A DNA stretch of 64,000 nt from Saccharothrix australiensis (GTDB lineage Bacteria; Actinomycetota; Actinomycetes; Mycobacteriales; Pseudonocardiaceae), in contig NZ_RBXO01000001.1 in the NCBI RefSeq assembly GCF_003634935.1, positions 4,489,501-4,553,500 of the forward strand, given 5' to 3'. Positions within the stretch are counted from its first letter, which is position 1. Each line of letters opens with the position of its first letter. Position numbers and translations under genes: made by a program. Under the pieces are notes generated by a model. It did not search any database, was not told the origin of the DNA, and saw only the letters and a list, made by a program, of their open reading frames with translations. Shown here in pieces: positions 1 through 8,289 of this stretch.

Positions 1-1
1 C

Positions 2-178
2 AGCGGCCACTCCGGCAAGCGCAGCCACGAGGTGCACTTCGGCCTCGGTTCCGACGACCGCCCCGTGCGGGCGCACCTCACGTGGCGCGACCGCGACGGC
101 GACGTCCACGAGCAGGAGATGACACTGAGTCCGGGCCGGCACCGCATCCAGCTCGGCGACCAGGCCAAGGAGAAGTGA
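2..178 (+). CDS. UnbV-like ASPIC/UnbV-domain protein, C-terminal end
   Basis: Only the last 58 residues and the TGA stop lie in the window; the gene runs off the left edge. The tail begins SGHSGKRSHEVHFGLG, then has a charged DRDGDVHEQEM stretch. This matches the C-terminal ASPIC/UnbV domain that ends CRTAC1-type FG-GAP repeat proteins. In enediyne clusters this protein (UnbV) sits next to the membrane protein UnbU. Here too, a UnbU-like gene starts 5 bases after the stop, so the two are almost certainly co-transcribed. The molecular role of the family is not established. Whether FG-GAP repeats precede the domain cannot be seen. Confidence 0.75.
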   Translation, partial: SGHSGKRSHEVHFGLGSDDRPVRAHLTWRDRDGDVHEQEMTLSPGRHRIQLGDQAKEK

Positions 179-183
179 CGGAC

Positions 184-1194
184 ATGGCCGAGACCACGAC
201 GGCGGCCGGCCCGCCGCGGCACGACGCCAAGATCACCACGGCGCTGCGGCGCTTCGCGATCTCCATCAGCGTGCTGAACATCTTCGGCTACACCGTGCTC
301 GGCTTCGAGCAGCCGTGGCTGTGGCCGTTCATCGCCCTGGCCACCGGCTACGCGGTGGAGCTGGCCCTGGAGCTGATCTCCGCCCGGCAGGAGGGCCGCG
401 CGCCCCGGTTCGCGGGCAACGGGGCCAAGGGCGTGATCGAGTTCCTGTACCCGGCGCACATCACCAGCCTCGCGGTGAACATGCTGACCTACGTCAACGA
501 CCAGCTGTGGGTGATGATCTTCGCGGTCACGGTCGCGGTGGGCGCGAAGTGGGTGCTGCGCGCGCCGGTGCGCGGGCGGATGCGCCACTACATGAACCCG
601 TCGAACTTCGGCATCACGATCGTCCTGCTGCTGTTCCCGTGGGCCTCGATCGCGCCGCCCTACCACTTCACCGAGCACGTGGGCACGTTCTGGGACTGGG
701 TGATCCCGCTGATCATCCTGGTCGCGGGCTCGATGCTGAACGGGATGCTGACCGGCAGGCTGTGGCTGATCATGGCGTGGCTGGTGGCCTTCGCGCTACA
801 GGCCGTGGTCCGGGGCGTGCTGCTGGACGTGTCGATCCCGTCGGGGCTGAGCATGATGACCGGTGTCGCGTTCATCCTGTTCACCAACTACATGGTGACC
901 GACCCCGGCACGTCACCGTCCAAACCGGCCGCGCAGATGGCGTTCGGCGCGGGCGTGGCGGTCGTGTACGGCGCGCTGATGGGCATGAGCATCCCCTACG
1001 GGATCTTCTTCGCCACCGCGATCGTGTGCCTCATCCGCGGTGGTTTCCTGTGGGCGCTGCACTTCGTGGACAAGAACCGCGCCCTGGTCCTCGCCGAGCA
1101 GCGCAAGGCCGAACCGACCGCGCCGGTCGAAGAGTCCACTGTGGAGCCGGTGCGCAACGGCGCTCCCAAGCACAGCGCGGTCGCGCGCACGTGA
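184..1194 (+). CDS. unbU: UnbU-like integral membrane protein (RnfD/NqrB-like)
   Basis: A 336-residue protein with about eight to nine hydrophobic helices and a hydrophilic C-terminal tail of about 45 residues. It contains HYMNPSNFGI and, later, TNYMVTDPGTSPSKP. These resemble the NP and D-x-x-T-SP signatures of the RnfD/NqrB family, where a threonine can carry FMN. In enediyne gene clusters this family is called UnbU and is paired with UnbV, exactly as here. The ATG at 184 follows the UnbV-like stop by 5 bases. A longer frame opens further upstream but would overlap that gene, so it was not used. Function is unproven; membrane redox or transport is an inference. A strong hairpin follows at 1249. 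Confidence 0.75.
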   Translation: MAETTTAAGPPRHDAKITTALRRFAISISVLNIFGYTVLGFEQPWLWPFIALATGYAVELALELISARQEGRAPRFAGNGAKGVIEFLYPAHITSLAVNMLTYVNDQLWVMIFAVTVAVGAKWVLRAPVRGRMRHYMNPSNFGITIVLLLFPWASIAPPYHFTEHVGTFWDWVIPLIILVAGSMLNGMLTGRLWLIMAWLVAFALQAVVRGVLLDVSIPSGLSMMTGVAFILFTNYMVTDPGTSPSKPAAQMAFGAGVAVVYGALMGMSIPYGIFFATAIVCLIRGGFLWALHFVDKNRALVLAEQRKAEPTAPVEESTVEPVRNGAPKHSAVART

Positions 1195-1248
1195 CCGGGC
1201 CGCAGCCACGCTGCCGCGTCCGGTGTCCGTGACGCAGTTCGGTCACGA

Positions 1249-1302
1249 CCACGCATGAGCACGGGAGCACACCCTCGGGTGTGCTCCCGTGCTCATGCGT
1301 GG
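1249..1302. terminator. Perfect 24-bp hairpin after UnbU-like gene
   Basis: Arms 1249-1272 and 1279-1302 are exact reverse complements around a 6-base loop (core ATGAGCACGGGAGCAC). There is no T tract, as is common in actinobacteria. It lies 55 bases past the UnbU-like stop and between convergent genes, so it can serve both strands. Confidence 0.8.
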
Positions 1303-1367
1303 GCACACCTGCGAGCCGTGGCGGAGCGAGTCCTGACCGGGCCGCCGGACCGCTCCCTCACCATGAC

Positions 1368-1403
1368 GAAGGCCCACCGTCCACTCGGGACGATGGGCCT
1401 TCG
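1368..1403. terminator. Hairpin at the 3' end of the araC-like gene
   Basis: Arms 1368-1380 (CGAAGGCCCACCG) and 1390-1403 pair with one mismatch or G-T pair around a short loop. It begins 17 bases beyond the stop of the minus-strand AraC-type gene. Confidence 0.65.
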
Positions 1404-1419
1404 CGGTGTTCTCCGATCG

Positions 1420-2205
1420 TCAGCTCGCCGCCTCCGCGGACATGGCGACGGAGCGGACGTCCAGCAGTGCCAGCAGGACCGGCGGGTCCAGCGCGCCGAT
1501 CGGGCGCAGGCTCAAATCCACCTGCTTGACCGGGCTCCCCGCGCGGACGGTGATCGGGCCGGACGCCGCCACGTGCGGCGCGCCGTCGTCGGCGAACCGG
1601 TTGCGACCGGGCCTCGGCCCGCCCTCGGGCGGGACGGAGCTGGCCATCAGGTACCAGGTGCCGGGCGGCACGTTGGTCAGCACGTACGGGCCCGGCCGGT
1701 GGAGCACCGAGCAGTCGATGGGCGTCCCCTGCGGGATGAGGTCCGGGAACAGCCCGACGAAGATCAGTCCAGGCGCACTCCCCAGCGGCGCGTCGATCCT
1801 GCCCTGCACGGTGGACGTGTGGGTGTCCGCGCCGCGCCACGCGACCGGCACCCGCGGCGTGGACCCGCCCAGTTGTCGGTACACCGTCGGCGAGACGCCG
1901 ACGCTGCTGCGGAACCTCGAACTGAACGTGCCGACGCTCGTGTAACCCACCCGATGACTGATGTCGGTGACGGTCAAGGAGGTGCACACCAGCAATCGCT
2001 TGGCCTCCTGTAATCGGATCGCGGAGAGGAAACGGCCCGGCGGCACGCCGGTGACCCGCTGGAAGACCCGAGAGAAGTGGAACTTGCTGTACATCGCCGT
2101 ACGGGCCATGTCGTCTATCGTGAACTGCTCGCCGATATTCTCGTGCATGAATTCTATGACGCGACCAACCGCCCGTTTTATTACTTCCTCCACTACGACC
2201 CCCAT
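1420..2205 (-). CDS. AraC/XylS-type regulator with N-terminal DNA-binding domain
   Basis: A 261-residue protein. The two helix-turn-helix motifs of the AraC family occupy roughly residues 1-110: an IDDMARTAMYSKFHFSRVF helix pair, then DISHRVGYTSVGTFSSRFR and the family-typical VGVSPTVYR. About 150 residues follow without a recognised domain, rich in V, P and G, with the look of a small beta domain. AraC proteins usually carry the sensing domain first, so this order is reversed. The start is the ATG at 2205; a longer open frame exists upstream, but that part is low-complexity and lacks homology. The ligand is unknown. The gene faces UnbU across two hairpins, and 1.5 kb without genes lies upstream. 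Confidence 0.85.
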   Translation of the reverse strand: MGVVVEEVIKRAVGRVIEFMHENIGEQFTIDDMARTAMYSKFHFSRVFQRVTGVPPGRFLSAIRLQEAKRLLVCTSLTVTDISHRVGYTSVGTFSSRFRSSVGVSPTVYRQLGGSTPRVPVAWRGADTHTSTVQGRIDAPLGSAPGLIFVGLFPDLIPQGTPIDCSVLHRPGPYVLTNVPPGTWYLMASSVPPEGGPRPGRNRFADDGAPHVAASGPITVRAGSPVKQVDLSLRPIGALDPPVLLALLDVRSVAMSAEAAS

Positions 2206-3776
2206 TCGCAGCTTACCTGAAAGGCGGAACAACGCCTGACCCGGTCGACCGCGCGGGAGCGCGCGTCCATCCGGGTGGACCGTACCGCGGCGAACCGACG
2301 CATCCTCGCGCCCCGACTCTCGACTACTCCCTCGGCGGCCCCCAGCGTTGACCATTAACCTCCGATTTTTGCAAGCTACCAGTCCGTCGACAGCCTGCGC
2401 AAGCAGCAGAGACGGGGCGCGAGGGCACATTTCATGATCGCCCGCACAACGTCCGGACGATCATGCGATGGCCCGGTCAGTCTATTTCGGAGGGTGACCC
2501 AAGAATCATTTACGACGCATACAGCCACCGTTTCTTACGCCTTTTGGGTGAGAGCGGGTAACACCCTGTCGCCGGCCCGGCCGAGGCGGTCGACCTGCTC
2601 CGCCGCGGTCCGGCCGCCACCATGATGAATGCTCTCGAACATACGTCCGCACGATCTTCCGGGTCGGCAACGACGAAGTTGCGCCACCGCCCGCGCCGGG
2701 CCGGCCGGGATCGGCGGCGGCTCGGCACGCCGGACATTACGCCCATCGCCAACCCCTGGCCGCCGACACTTCACCCGCCATTTCCACGAGCGCCGGCGGC
2801 CGGTCGCGCCACCGCCAGCGCACCCGTCGGGCGACCCGGAGCACGGCCCCGGAATGCCGAGGACATCCCATGTCCGTCGGAGGAGCCATCCGACGATCCG
2901 ACCGCCACCCACGCCCGCGCCGCACCCCACCGGGACCGTCCACTTCGGACCGACGCGGAGAACGCGCGGAGGTCGCCGCACCTCCGCGTCGACCGGGACC
3001 TCGCCCGACGCGGGCACCGCGAACCCCAGGACCCGAGCCGACCGGACGCGATCGTCCGGCGGCACCGGTCAGCGGCGCGATCCCGGAACGGCCACGCCCG
3101 TCGACCGGCGGCCGGAGGGTGGGCGTCGGCGGTGGCGCCCGCCGGGTCTGGCGCCGGACGGCACGCGCATCGCGGGAACTCCGACGCCCATCGCGGACCG
3201 ACGACCCGATGCGGTCATCAGCACCCCCTCGTGGCAGCGGGAACACCCTCCGGGCGGGAACGGCGACCAGTCCGCGCGGCACGCCGCGCGGCACCGGGAC
3301 GACCCGCTCCCGCCCGCCGAACGTACCCGATGACCGGCGCCCCATCGGGTCGAACCGACTGCCCGTTCGGGCACGGAGTACGGCACCGGCACCGCCCGAC
3401 GGCCCCGGCGCGGCGCTCCGCCGAAGAGGCGATCCCCTGCGGAGTCGAGCGATCACGTCGGTTACCGGTTGGACGAAGCCCCGTTCGGACGACGGCACAC
3501 CGGCTCGGGAACCCGAACCCCGCGGCGTGCGGACGGAGGCCCGCTCACCGTTCCGCCCGTGCCGCAAGGGCGTTCGCGGCACGGTGGGGCGAACCGGACG
3601 CCCGTCGCGCCGTCCGTCCTGTCGTCGGGGTCAGCGATCCGGTGTGGCGGTACGTGGCCGGCGGGTTTCTCCGTGCTTGCGGTATCCGCGCGAAGGCGTT
3701 CTCGGCACGTCGGACAGCCGATAACTTGACTGGTCAAGGAATGCACCCGCTCCCGTTGAGCGCAGCAGGAGGAACC
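2206..3776. other. 1.57-kb region with no convincing gene
   Basis: Several long frames are open on both strands, but all read as arginine-, proline- and glycine-rich strings without domains, as expected from very G+C-rich noncoding DNA. The part nearest araC (about 2430-2560) is richer in A+T. It contains an 8-bp inverted repeat CATGATCG (2433-2440 and 2458-2465), a possible operator. I see no RNA gene or repeat. It may be a decayed gene, but no remnant could be recognised. Confidence 0.5.
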
Positions 3777-4346
3777 GTGGTCGACGCACAGGCACACGCT
3801 CATGCCCACGCCGCAGGCAATTCGCTCAACAAGCACCAGCACAAGAAGGCGCTCTTCCTCTTCCTCTTGATCGTCATCGCGCACTGGGTCGAGCACATCA
3901 CCCAGGCCGTCCAGATCTGGGTGCTGGACTGGCCCGTGCCGGCCGCCAAGGGCGCGCTCGGGCTGTGGTGGCCCTGGCTGGTCACGTCCGAGGTGATGCA
4001 CTACGGGTTCGCGTTGATCATGCTCGTGGGCATCTTCTTGCTCCGCAAGGGCTTCGTCGGCCGCTCGAAGAAGTGGTGGGCCATCACGCTCGGCCTCCAG
4101 TTCTGGCACCACCTGGAGCACCTGCTGCTGATCATCCAGGCGTCCACGGGCGCCTACCTGCTCGACAAGCCGGTCCCGACGAGCGTCATCCAGCTGATCA
4201 TCCCGCGCGTGGAGCTGCACCTGTTCTACAACACCCTGGTGTTCATCCCGATGGTCATCGCGATGGTGATGCACATGCGGCCGACGCCGGAGGAGCGCTC
4301 CGAGATGCAGTGCACGTGCGCGCTGCCCGACCGCGCGGCGGCCTGA
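3777..4346 (+). CDS. Histidine-rich four-helix membrane protein, function unknown
   Basis: A 189-residue protein with a His/Ala-rich start (AHAHAHAAG) and four predicted membrane helices. Histidines lie in or beside every helix: HWVEH in helix 1, SEVMHYGF in helix 2, FWHHLEHLL in helix 3, and VELHLFYN and MVMHM in helix 4. A CTC pair is near the C-terminus. Paired His/Glu residues at matching depths suggest bound heme or metal, by inference only. The GTG at 3777 is chosen because a perfect AGGAGG (3767-3772) precedes it by 4 bases; an ATG at 3741 in the same frame lacks a site. The next membrane gene starts 4 bases after the stop, so they form an operon. Confidence 0.75.
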   Translation: MVDAQAHAHAHAAGNSLNKHQHKKALFLFLLIVIAHWVEHITQAVQIWVLDWPVPAAKGALGLWWPWLVTSEVMHYGFALIMLVGIFLLRKGFVGRSKKWWAITLGLQFWHHLEHLLLIIQASTGAYLLDKPVPTSVIQLIIPRVELHLFYNTLVFIPMVIAMVMHMRPTPEERSEMQCTCALPDRAAA

Positions 4347-4350
4347 GGAC

Positions 4351-5568
4351 GTGCACAACCACGGCGCCATCGGCCTGCCGCTGGGCTTCACGCTGCTGCG
4401 GCTGGTCCTGCTCGGCTCGGTGACCGTGGTCGCGGGCTGGGCGCTCGCGAGGCCGTTCCTCCCCACCGCCTCCGGCGCCCTGGCGCGGCGAGTGGTCACC
4501 GGTGTCGCCGGGCTCGGCGGTTTCGCGGTGCTGCTCACCGCGAAGGCCACGTGGCTGTCCGGACCGGCCGCAGTGGTGGTGATCGTGCTGTTCGTCCTGC
4601 CGCCGGTGCAGCGCGGGGAACGACCCGTGCTGGGCCGGTCGGTGGCGGCGGTGGCCGTGCTGGCGACCGCCGCCGCAGGCGCGTGGTTCTCCGGGCCGCC
4701 GTCCTCGTTCGCCTACATCACGCTGATGGCGGCGTTCATCGCGGTGGCGTGGCTCGCGCTGTGCCCGCCGACGAAGGCGGTGCGGCTCGCCGGCGCGGCG
4801 CTGGGCATGACGCTGCTGACCGGCTTGGCGCACGTCACGGTCGCCGGGCGGCTCGCCACGCCGGCCACCGGCGACCCGCTGCTGACCCGCGTGGCGCTCG
4901 GCGAGGACCCGGTGGACGTCCTGGTCGTGCCGCACATGCCCGGCTGGAACATCGTGCACACCACGGACACCGCGCTGGCCGTGGGCAACGCGCCGTTCAG
5001 CCTGGTGCCCGCCCGGCCGCGCGCGGGCACCACCGGGCGGTGGGCGCTGGTGTGGCTGGCCGAGGGTCGCGGCGAGCTGTGGCTGGAGCGGGCGGGCGAG
5101 CGGACCACCGTCGCGGTCGACCCGGGGCGCGTGGCGTGGACCGGTCCGGACGTGCGGGGGCCGGAGGGCCCGGACTACGCGTCGGCCGTGCTGGCCGCCA
5201 AGCTGGCCGGCGGGCGCGGCGACCTGCCGTGGCCGCGGCTGACCGACGCGGACGCGGCGGCGCTGCGAGCGGAGGTCGCCGCGATCGGTGGGCCGTTCGC
5301 CGTCGTAACGGACCGCTCGCCGCGGGCCGTCGCCGCGGAGGAGGTGGTGCGGGCGGAGGCGGCGCGCCTGGGCCACACCGTCGACCCGTCCGCGCCGACG
5401 GTCCTGGCACTGGGCGGCGACGCCCGGACCGACCACCGCGCGCCGTGGCTGACCCCGCCCGACCTGACGACCCCCGAGGCACAGCGCTACGCCGAAGTGC
5501 TGGCCGACGCATTCCCCGGCGAAGCCCCAACCACCTCCGGCCTGGCAGCCTGGCTGACCACCCCCTAG
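4351..5568 (+). CDS. Membrane protein with long soluble C-terminal half (DUF6239-like)
   Basis: A 405-residue protein starting with GTG 4 bases after the preceding stop. Residues 10-170 hold about six hydrophobic helices. The rest is soluble and includes a segment around VPHMPGWNIVHTTDTAL and an acidic, alanine-rich C-terminal domain. The overall shape resembles proteins annotated as DUF6239, a family linked to natural-product biosynthesis; this is from memory and not checked. It begins MHNHG, echoing the His-rich start of its operon partner. No catalytic motif was recognised. A C-rich, G-poor tract and a 129-bp palindromic repeat follow. Confidence 0.7.
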   Translation: MHNHGAIGLPLGFTLLRLVLLGSVTVVAGWALARPFLPTASGALARRVVTGVAGLGGFAVLLTAKATWLSGPAAVVVIVLFVLPPVQRGERPVLGRSVAAVAVLATAAAGAWFSGPPSSFAYITLMAAFIAVAWLALCPPTKAVRLAGAALGMTLLTGLAHVTVAGRLATPATGDPLLTRVALGEDPVDVLVVPHMPGWNIVHTTDTALAVGNAPFSLVPARPRAGTTGRWALVWLAEGRGELWLERAGERTTVAVDPGRVAWTGPDVRGPEGPDYASAVLAAKLAGGRGDLPWPRLTDADAAALRAEVAAIGGPFAVVTDRSPRAVAAEEVVRAEAARLGHTVDPSAPTVLALGGDARTDHRAPWLTPPDLTTPEAQRYAEVLADAFPGEAPTTSGLAAWLTTP

Positions 5569-5680
5569 TCCCTCACCCCTCGCCCACACCTTCCCTGCTC
5601 ACTCCCCCTCCCCACACCCTCGCCCGCCCGCACCCCCTGCCCACACCCCCTTTGGCTACGCCTCCCTTGCCACGCGCCGC
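5563..5680 (+). promoter_or_regulatory. C-rich, G-poor tract after a stop codon (possible Rho site)
   Basis: From the end of the membrane-protein gene, about 115 bases on the plus strand are almost only C, T and A, with runs such as CTCACTCCCCCTCCCC. C-rich, G-poor RNA is what the Rho termination factor binds, so Rho-dependent termination is a reasonable inference. A similar tract precedes the repeats at 60014. Confidence 0.4.
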
Positions 5681-6059
5681 GAGGCCGCGTCGGTGGTTCG
5701 CGGCGCGGGTTCCGCCGATCACGCTCTTCGATCGGCGGAACCCGCCCCGCGAGCCGCCGACTCAATGGCGGCCGAGCCGCCCGACGAAGGAGGGCAAATC
5801 CAACACAGCCGCTCCCTCTGCCGTACAGTTCCCTCGCATTCGGGCTGGTCCCCCTCCCCGCACACCCCACCCTCCGTCCACAAAGGACTCTCACGGGACA
5901 TCCGCTTCGTGATCCCGAACCCCGCGATGCGCGGTCGGCGGGCGGCCACGCGGCGTGCGATCGGTAACATCGTCGCGAATCGTTTCCCGCGCTGTTCGGC
6001 GACGACGCGGCCACGGCCGAGCCGATCGACGCCCCCTCCGCCCGAGAGGACAGGAGCAG
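5569..6059. other. Intergenic region holding repeat copy A
   Basis: Apart from the C-rich tract and the 129-bp repeat, the rest (5810-6059) is again C-rich up to about 5880. It then becomes mixed sequence upstream of the next gene. An AGGAG lies just before the ATG at 6060. No gene was seen. Confidence 0.6.
5681..5809. repeat. 129-bp palindromic repeat, copy A
   Basis: It begins GAGGCCGCGTCGGTGGTTCG and ends AAATCCAACACAGC. Its core is a perfect 16-bp inverted repeat, GCGGGTTCCGCCGATC, around the loop ACGCTCTTC. This is extended by outer arms (GTCGGTGGTTCGC against GCGAGCCGCCGAC) that pair with G-T matches. A second small hairpin (GGCGGC-CGA-GCCGCC) and a conserved GAAGGAGGGCAAATCC tail follow. 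Two further copies lie at 60014 and 60143. It carries no gene. A REP/MITE-like mobile or processing element is inferred. Confidence 0.85.
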
Positions 6060-7931
6060 ATGGTGCGACTCCCCGACCGGTCCCGCAGAGTGGTCATCGT
6101 CGGAGCGGGCCTCGGCGGCACCGCGACCGCCGTCCGCCTCCTCCGGTTCGCCCGCGAACCCCTCGAAGTGGTGCTGGTGGAACGGCGTCCCGAGTACCGG
6201 TGCGCGGGCGTCGCCTACCACCGCGAGGGCAACCACTGGCACCACGTGTTCAACATCCAGGCCGGCCGCATGTCGATGTTCCGGGAGGACGTCGACGACT
6301 TCGTGACGTGGGCCAACACCGAGGCCGACCGCGCCGGGTGGCCGCCGGAGTGGCGCGAGGTCGCCTTCACCGAGTCCGGCCCGGCCCCTCGCCGCGTCTA
6401 CGCCGACTACCTCGCCGACCGCCTCGCCGAGGCCGCCCGCGAGGCGTGGGACGGCGTGACGCTGGTGGAGGCCGACGGCGAGGTGGTCGACCTGGCCGTC
6501 GACGGCGATCGCGTCCGCGTCGTCGTGGCGGGACGCCCGCCGCGCGGCGACTCCGAGCCCGACCCGGCGGTCTTGGTGGCCGACCACGTCGTCGTCGCCA
6601 CCGGCCTGGAGGAGCGCGAGCTGCCCTTCGCGACCGAGGTGGCCGACCACCCCGCGTTCGTGCGGCACCCGTACTCCGCCGAGGCGATCGAGCGGCTCAC
6701 GGCCCTGCCGCCGGACGCCACGGTCGCCATCGTGGGCACGCTGCTCAGCGCGTACGACTCCGCGGCGCTCCTGCTGCGGCGCGGCCACACCGGCCCGATC
6801 CACATGATCTCGCGCTCCGGCCTCACGCTGCGGACCTATCCCGCCGACCACCGGCACCGCGTCCTCGACCTGCCCGCGCCGCGCCTGCGCCGCGACACCT
6901 ATGAGGGCCGCGGCGAACTGGTCCGGCGCTTCCTGGAGGAGTGGGAACGGGCGTGCGCGGTGGTCGCGGCGGAGCACCCCGACGTGGCGCCCGCGGTGGT
7001 GACCGAGCGGATCTCCAAGTCGTGGGAGCCCCACCTGCCCGAGGTCCTGGCCCGCGTGCCCACGGCCGACCTCCGCGCGCTCCTCGACGGCTACGGGAGC
7101 CTGCTGGCCACGCTGCGGGTGAGCGCCGTCGCGTACACGACCGGGATCGTCGACGCCGCGATGGGCGAGGGCGGGCAGGTCGCGCTCGTCACCGGCAGGG
7201 TCGAGCGGGTCCGCCCCACCGCGACGGGCGCGCTCGCGGTGTCGGTGTCCGGTGCGGGCGCGGGTGCGACGCGCACCATCGAGGCGGACCTGGTCATCTC
7301 GAACTTCGGGCGGGAACCGGACTACGCGCGGGTCGGTTCGCGGCTATGGGCGAACCTGCTGCGCAAGGGCGTCGCCGCGGCGCACGCGCGCACGGGGCGC
7401 GGCGTCGAGGTGGACGTCGACGGCGTCCTCCTCGGGCCGACCGGCGAGCCGTCCGGTCCGATCTCGGCGGTCGGCGGGCCGCGCGAAGGCGACGAGATCG
7501 TGCGGTACGGCCGGATGGGCGCGTTCGCGTTCAACCTCGCCGCCATCAAGAACCACTCGGTCGGCGTCGCCGCGACCGTGCTGCGCCGCCTCGAAGCCTG
7601 CTACGACGAGCGGGGCCGCGACCTGGCGGTGGCCACCACCGCCGAGGGTGGCGAGGCGCGCGAGGCGTTCGACCGTTGCGTGACGCTCGACGTGCGGCGG
7701 ATGGCCACCCGCCGGCGGCGCGACCGGGCGGCGCTCGCGGCCCGGCTGGACGAGGGCCTGGCGGTGTTGCGCGCCGCCGCGGCCCGCGCGGGCGGGGCCG
7801 CACCGCCGGACGGCGCGCTGCGGTCCGCCGTCAACGCGGCCGCCACCACCAAGCTCAACGACCTGTCCGTGACGCCGCGAGAGCTGCGTGCCCTGCTCGG
7901 GCTCGACGAACGGGTGGGACCGGTCGGCTGA
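6060..7931 (+). CDS. FAD/NAD(P)-binding protein (NAD_binding_9-like)
   Basis: A 623-residue protein. A dinucleotide-binding motif, VVIVGAGLGGTATAVRLL, is at residues 10-27, with the acidic end LVERRPEYR. The second nucleotide-binding region follows later (ATVAIVGTLLSAYDSAALL, about residue 220). This layout matches the FAD-NAD(P)-binding family whose members are often annotated only as hypothetical. The long C-terminal part (about 430-620) has no recognised domain; it includes VISNFGREPDYARVGSRLW, a substrate-side segment seen in the family. Reaction and substrate are unknown. AGGAG sits 6 bases before the ATG at 6060. It follows the two membrane genes in the same direction after a 490-base gap with a repeat, so it probably has its own promoter. 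Confidence 0.75.
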   Translation: MVRLPDRSRRVVIVGAGLGGTATAVRLLRFAREPLEVVLVERRPEYRCAGVAYHREGNHWHHVFNIQAGRMSMFREDVDDFVTWANTEADRAGWPPEWREVAFTESGPAPRRVYADYLADRLAEAAREAWDGVTLVEADGEVVDLAVDGDRVRVVVAGRPPRGDSEPDPAVLVADHVVVATGLEERELPFATEVADHPAFVRHPYSAEAIERLTALPPDATVAIVGTLLSAYDSAALLLRRGHTGPIHMISRSGLTLRTYPADHRHRVLDLPAPRLRRDTYEGRGELVRRFLEEWERACAVVAAEHPDVAPAVVTERISKSWEPHLPEVLARVPTADLRALLDGYGSLLATLRVSAVAYTTGIVDAAMGEGGQVALVTGRVERVRPTATGALAVSVSGAGAGATRTIEADLVISNFGREPDYARVGSRLWANLLRKGVAAAHARTGRGVEVDVDGVLLGPTGEPSGPISAVGGPREGDEIVRYGRMGAFAFNLAAIKNHSVGVAATVLRRLEACYDERGRDLAVATTAEGGEAREAFDRCVTLDVRRMATRRRRDRAALAARLDEGLAVLRAAAARAGGAAPPDGALRSAVNAAATTKLNDLSVTPRELRALLGLDERVGPVG

Positions 7932-8289
7932 CGAGCGCCGACCTCCGGGGTGCGGGTGGCCGCCCGAACCGGCTCCACCCGCCCCAGGACGCCCTGCGCC
8001 GCCGGGACCAACCGGGCCCGGTGGTAGCGCGCGACCCCGACCCCGGCCACTCCTCCCGTGCCCCGCGCCGGCCATTTCCGATCCACAGTGGACAGTGGGT
8101 ACCGCGCATTCGAGAAGATGCGGTGAGCACTCGACGGTTGTCACCCTCTAGTCATGCCCGGACCGCACGCGGAGGACCGCGAACCCGGCGGACACCGGCA
8201 TCGCGGGCCACTCGCACCGGAACGCGGCGGCCTGACGCCACTCGACTTTTCCGACTCCCGCGGCAGAACGGGAATTGTGAGAGGACACC
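7932..8289. other. 358-base intergenic region
   Basis: No gene was found. It contains the palindrome TCCACAGTGGA (8082-8092), which recurs at 1135 and 47678. A T-rich patch (CGACTTTTCCGACTCC) lies just before the GTG start at 8290 and may be part of a promoter. Confidence 0.5.

Noticed and set aside
2622..3740. Long plus-strand frame running into the His-rich membrane gene
   Set aside because: The upstream part is arginine- and proline-rich with no domain, and a perfect AGGAGG marks the real start at 3777.
5681..5809. Repeat as a CRISPR or tandem array
   Set aside because: Only three copies exist in the window, two of them abutting without spacers, and each has internal palindromes of a REP/MITE type.
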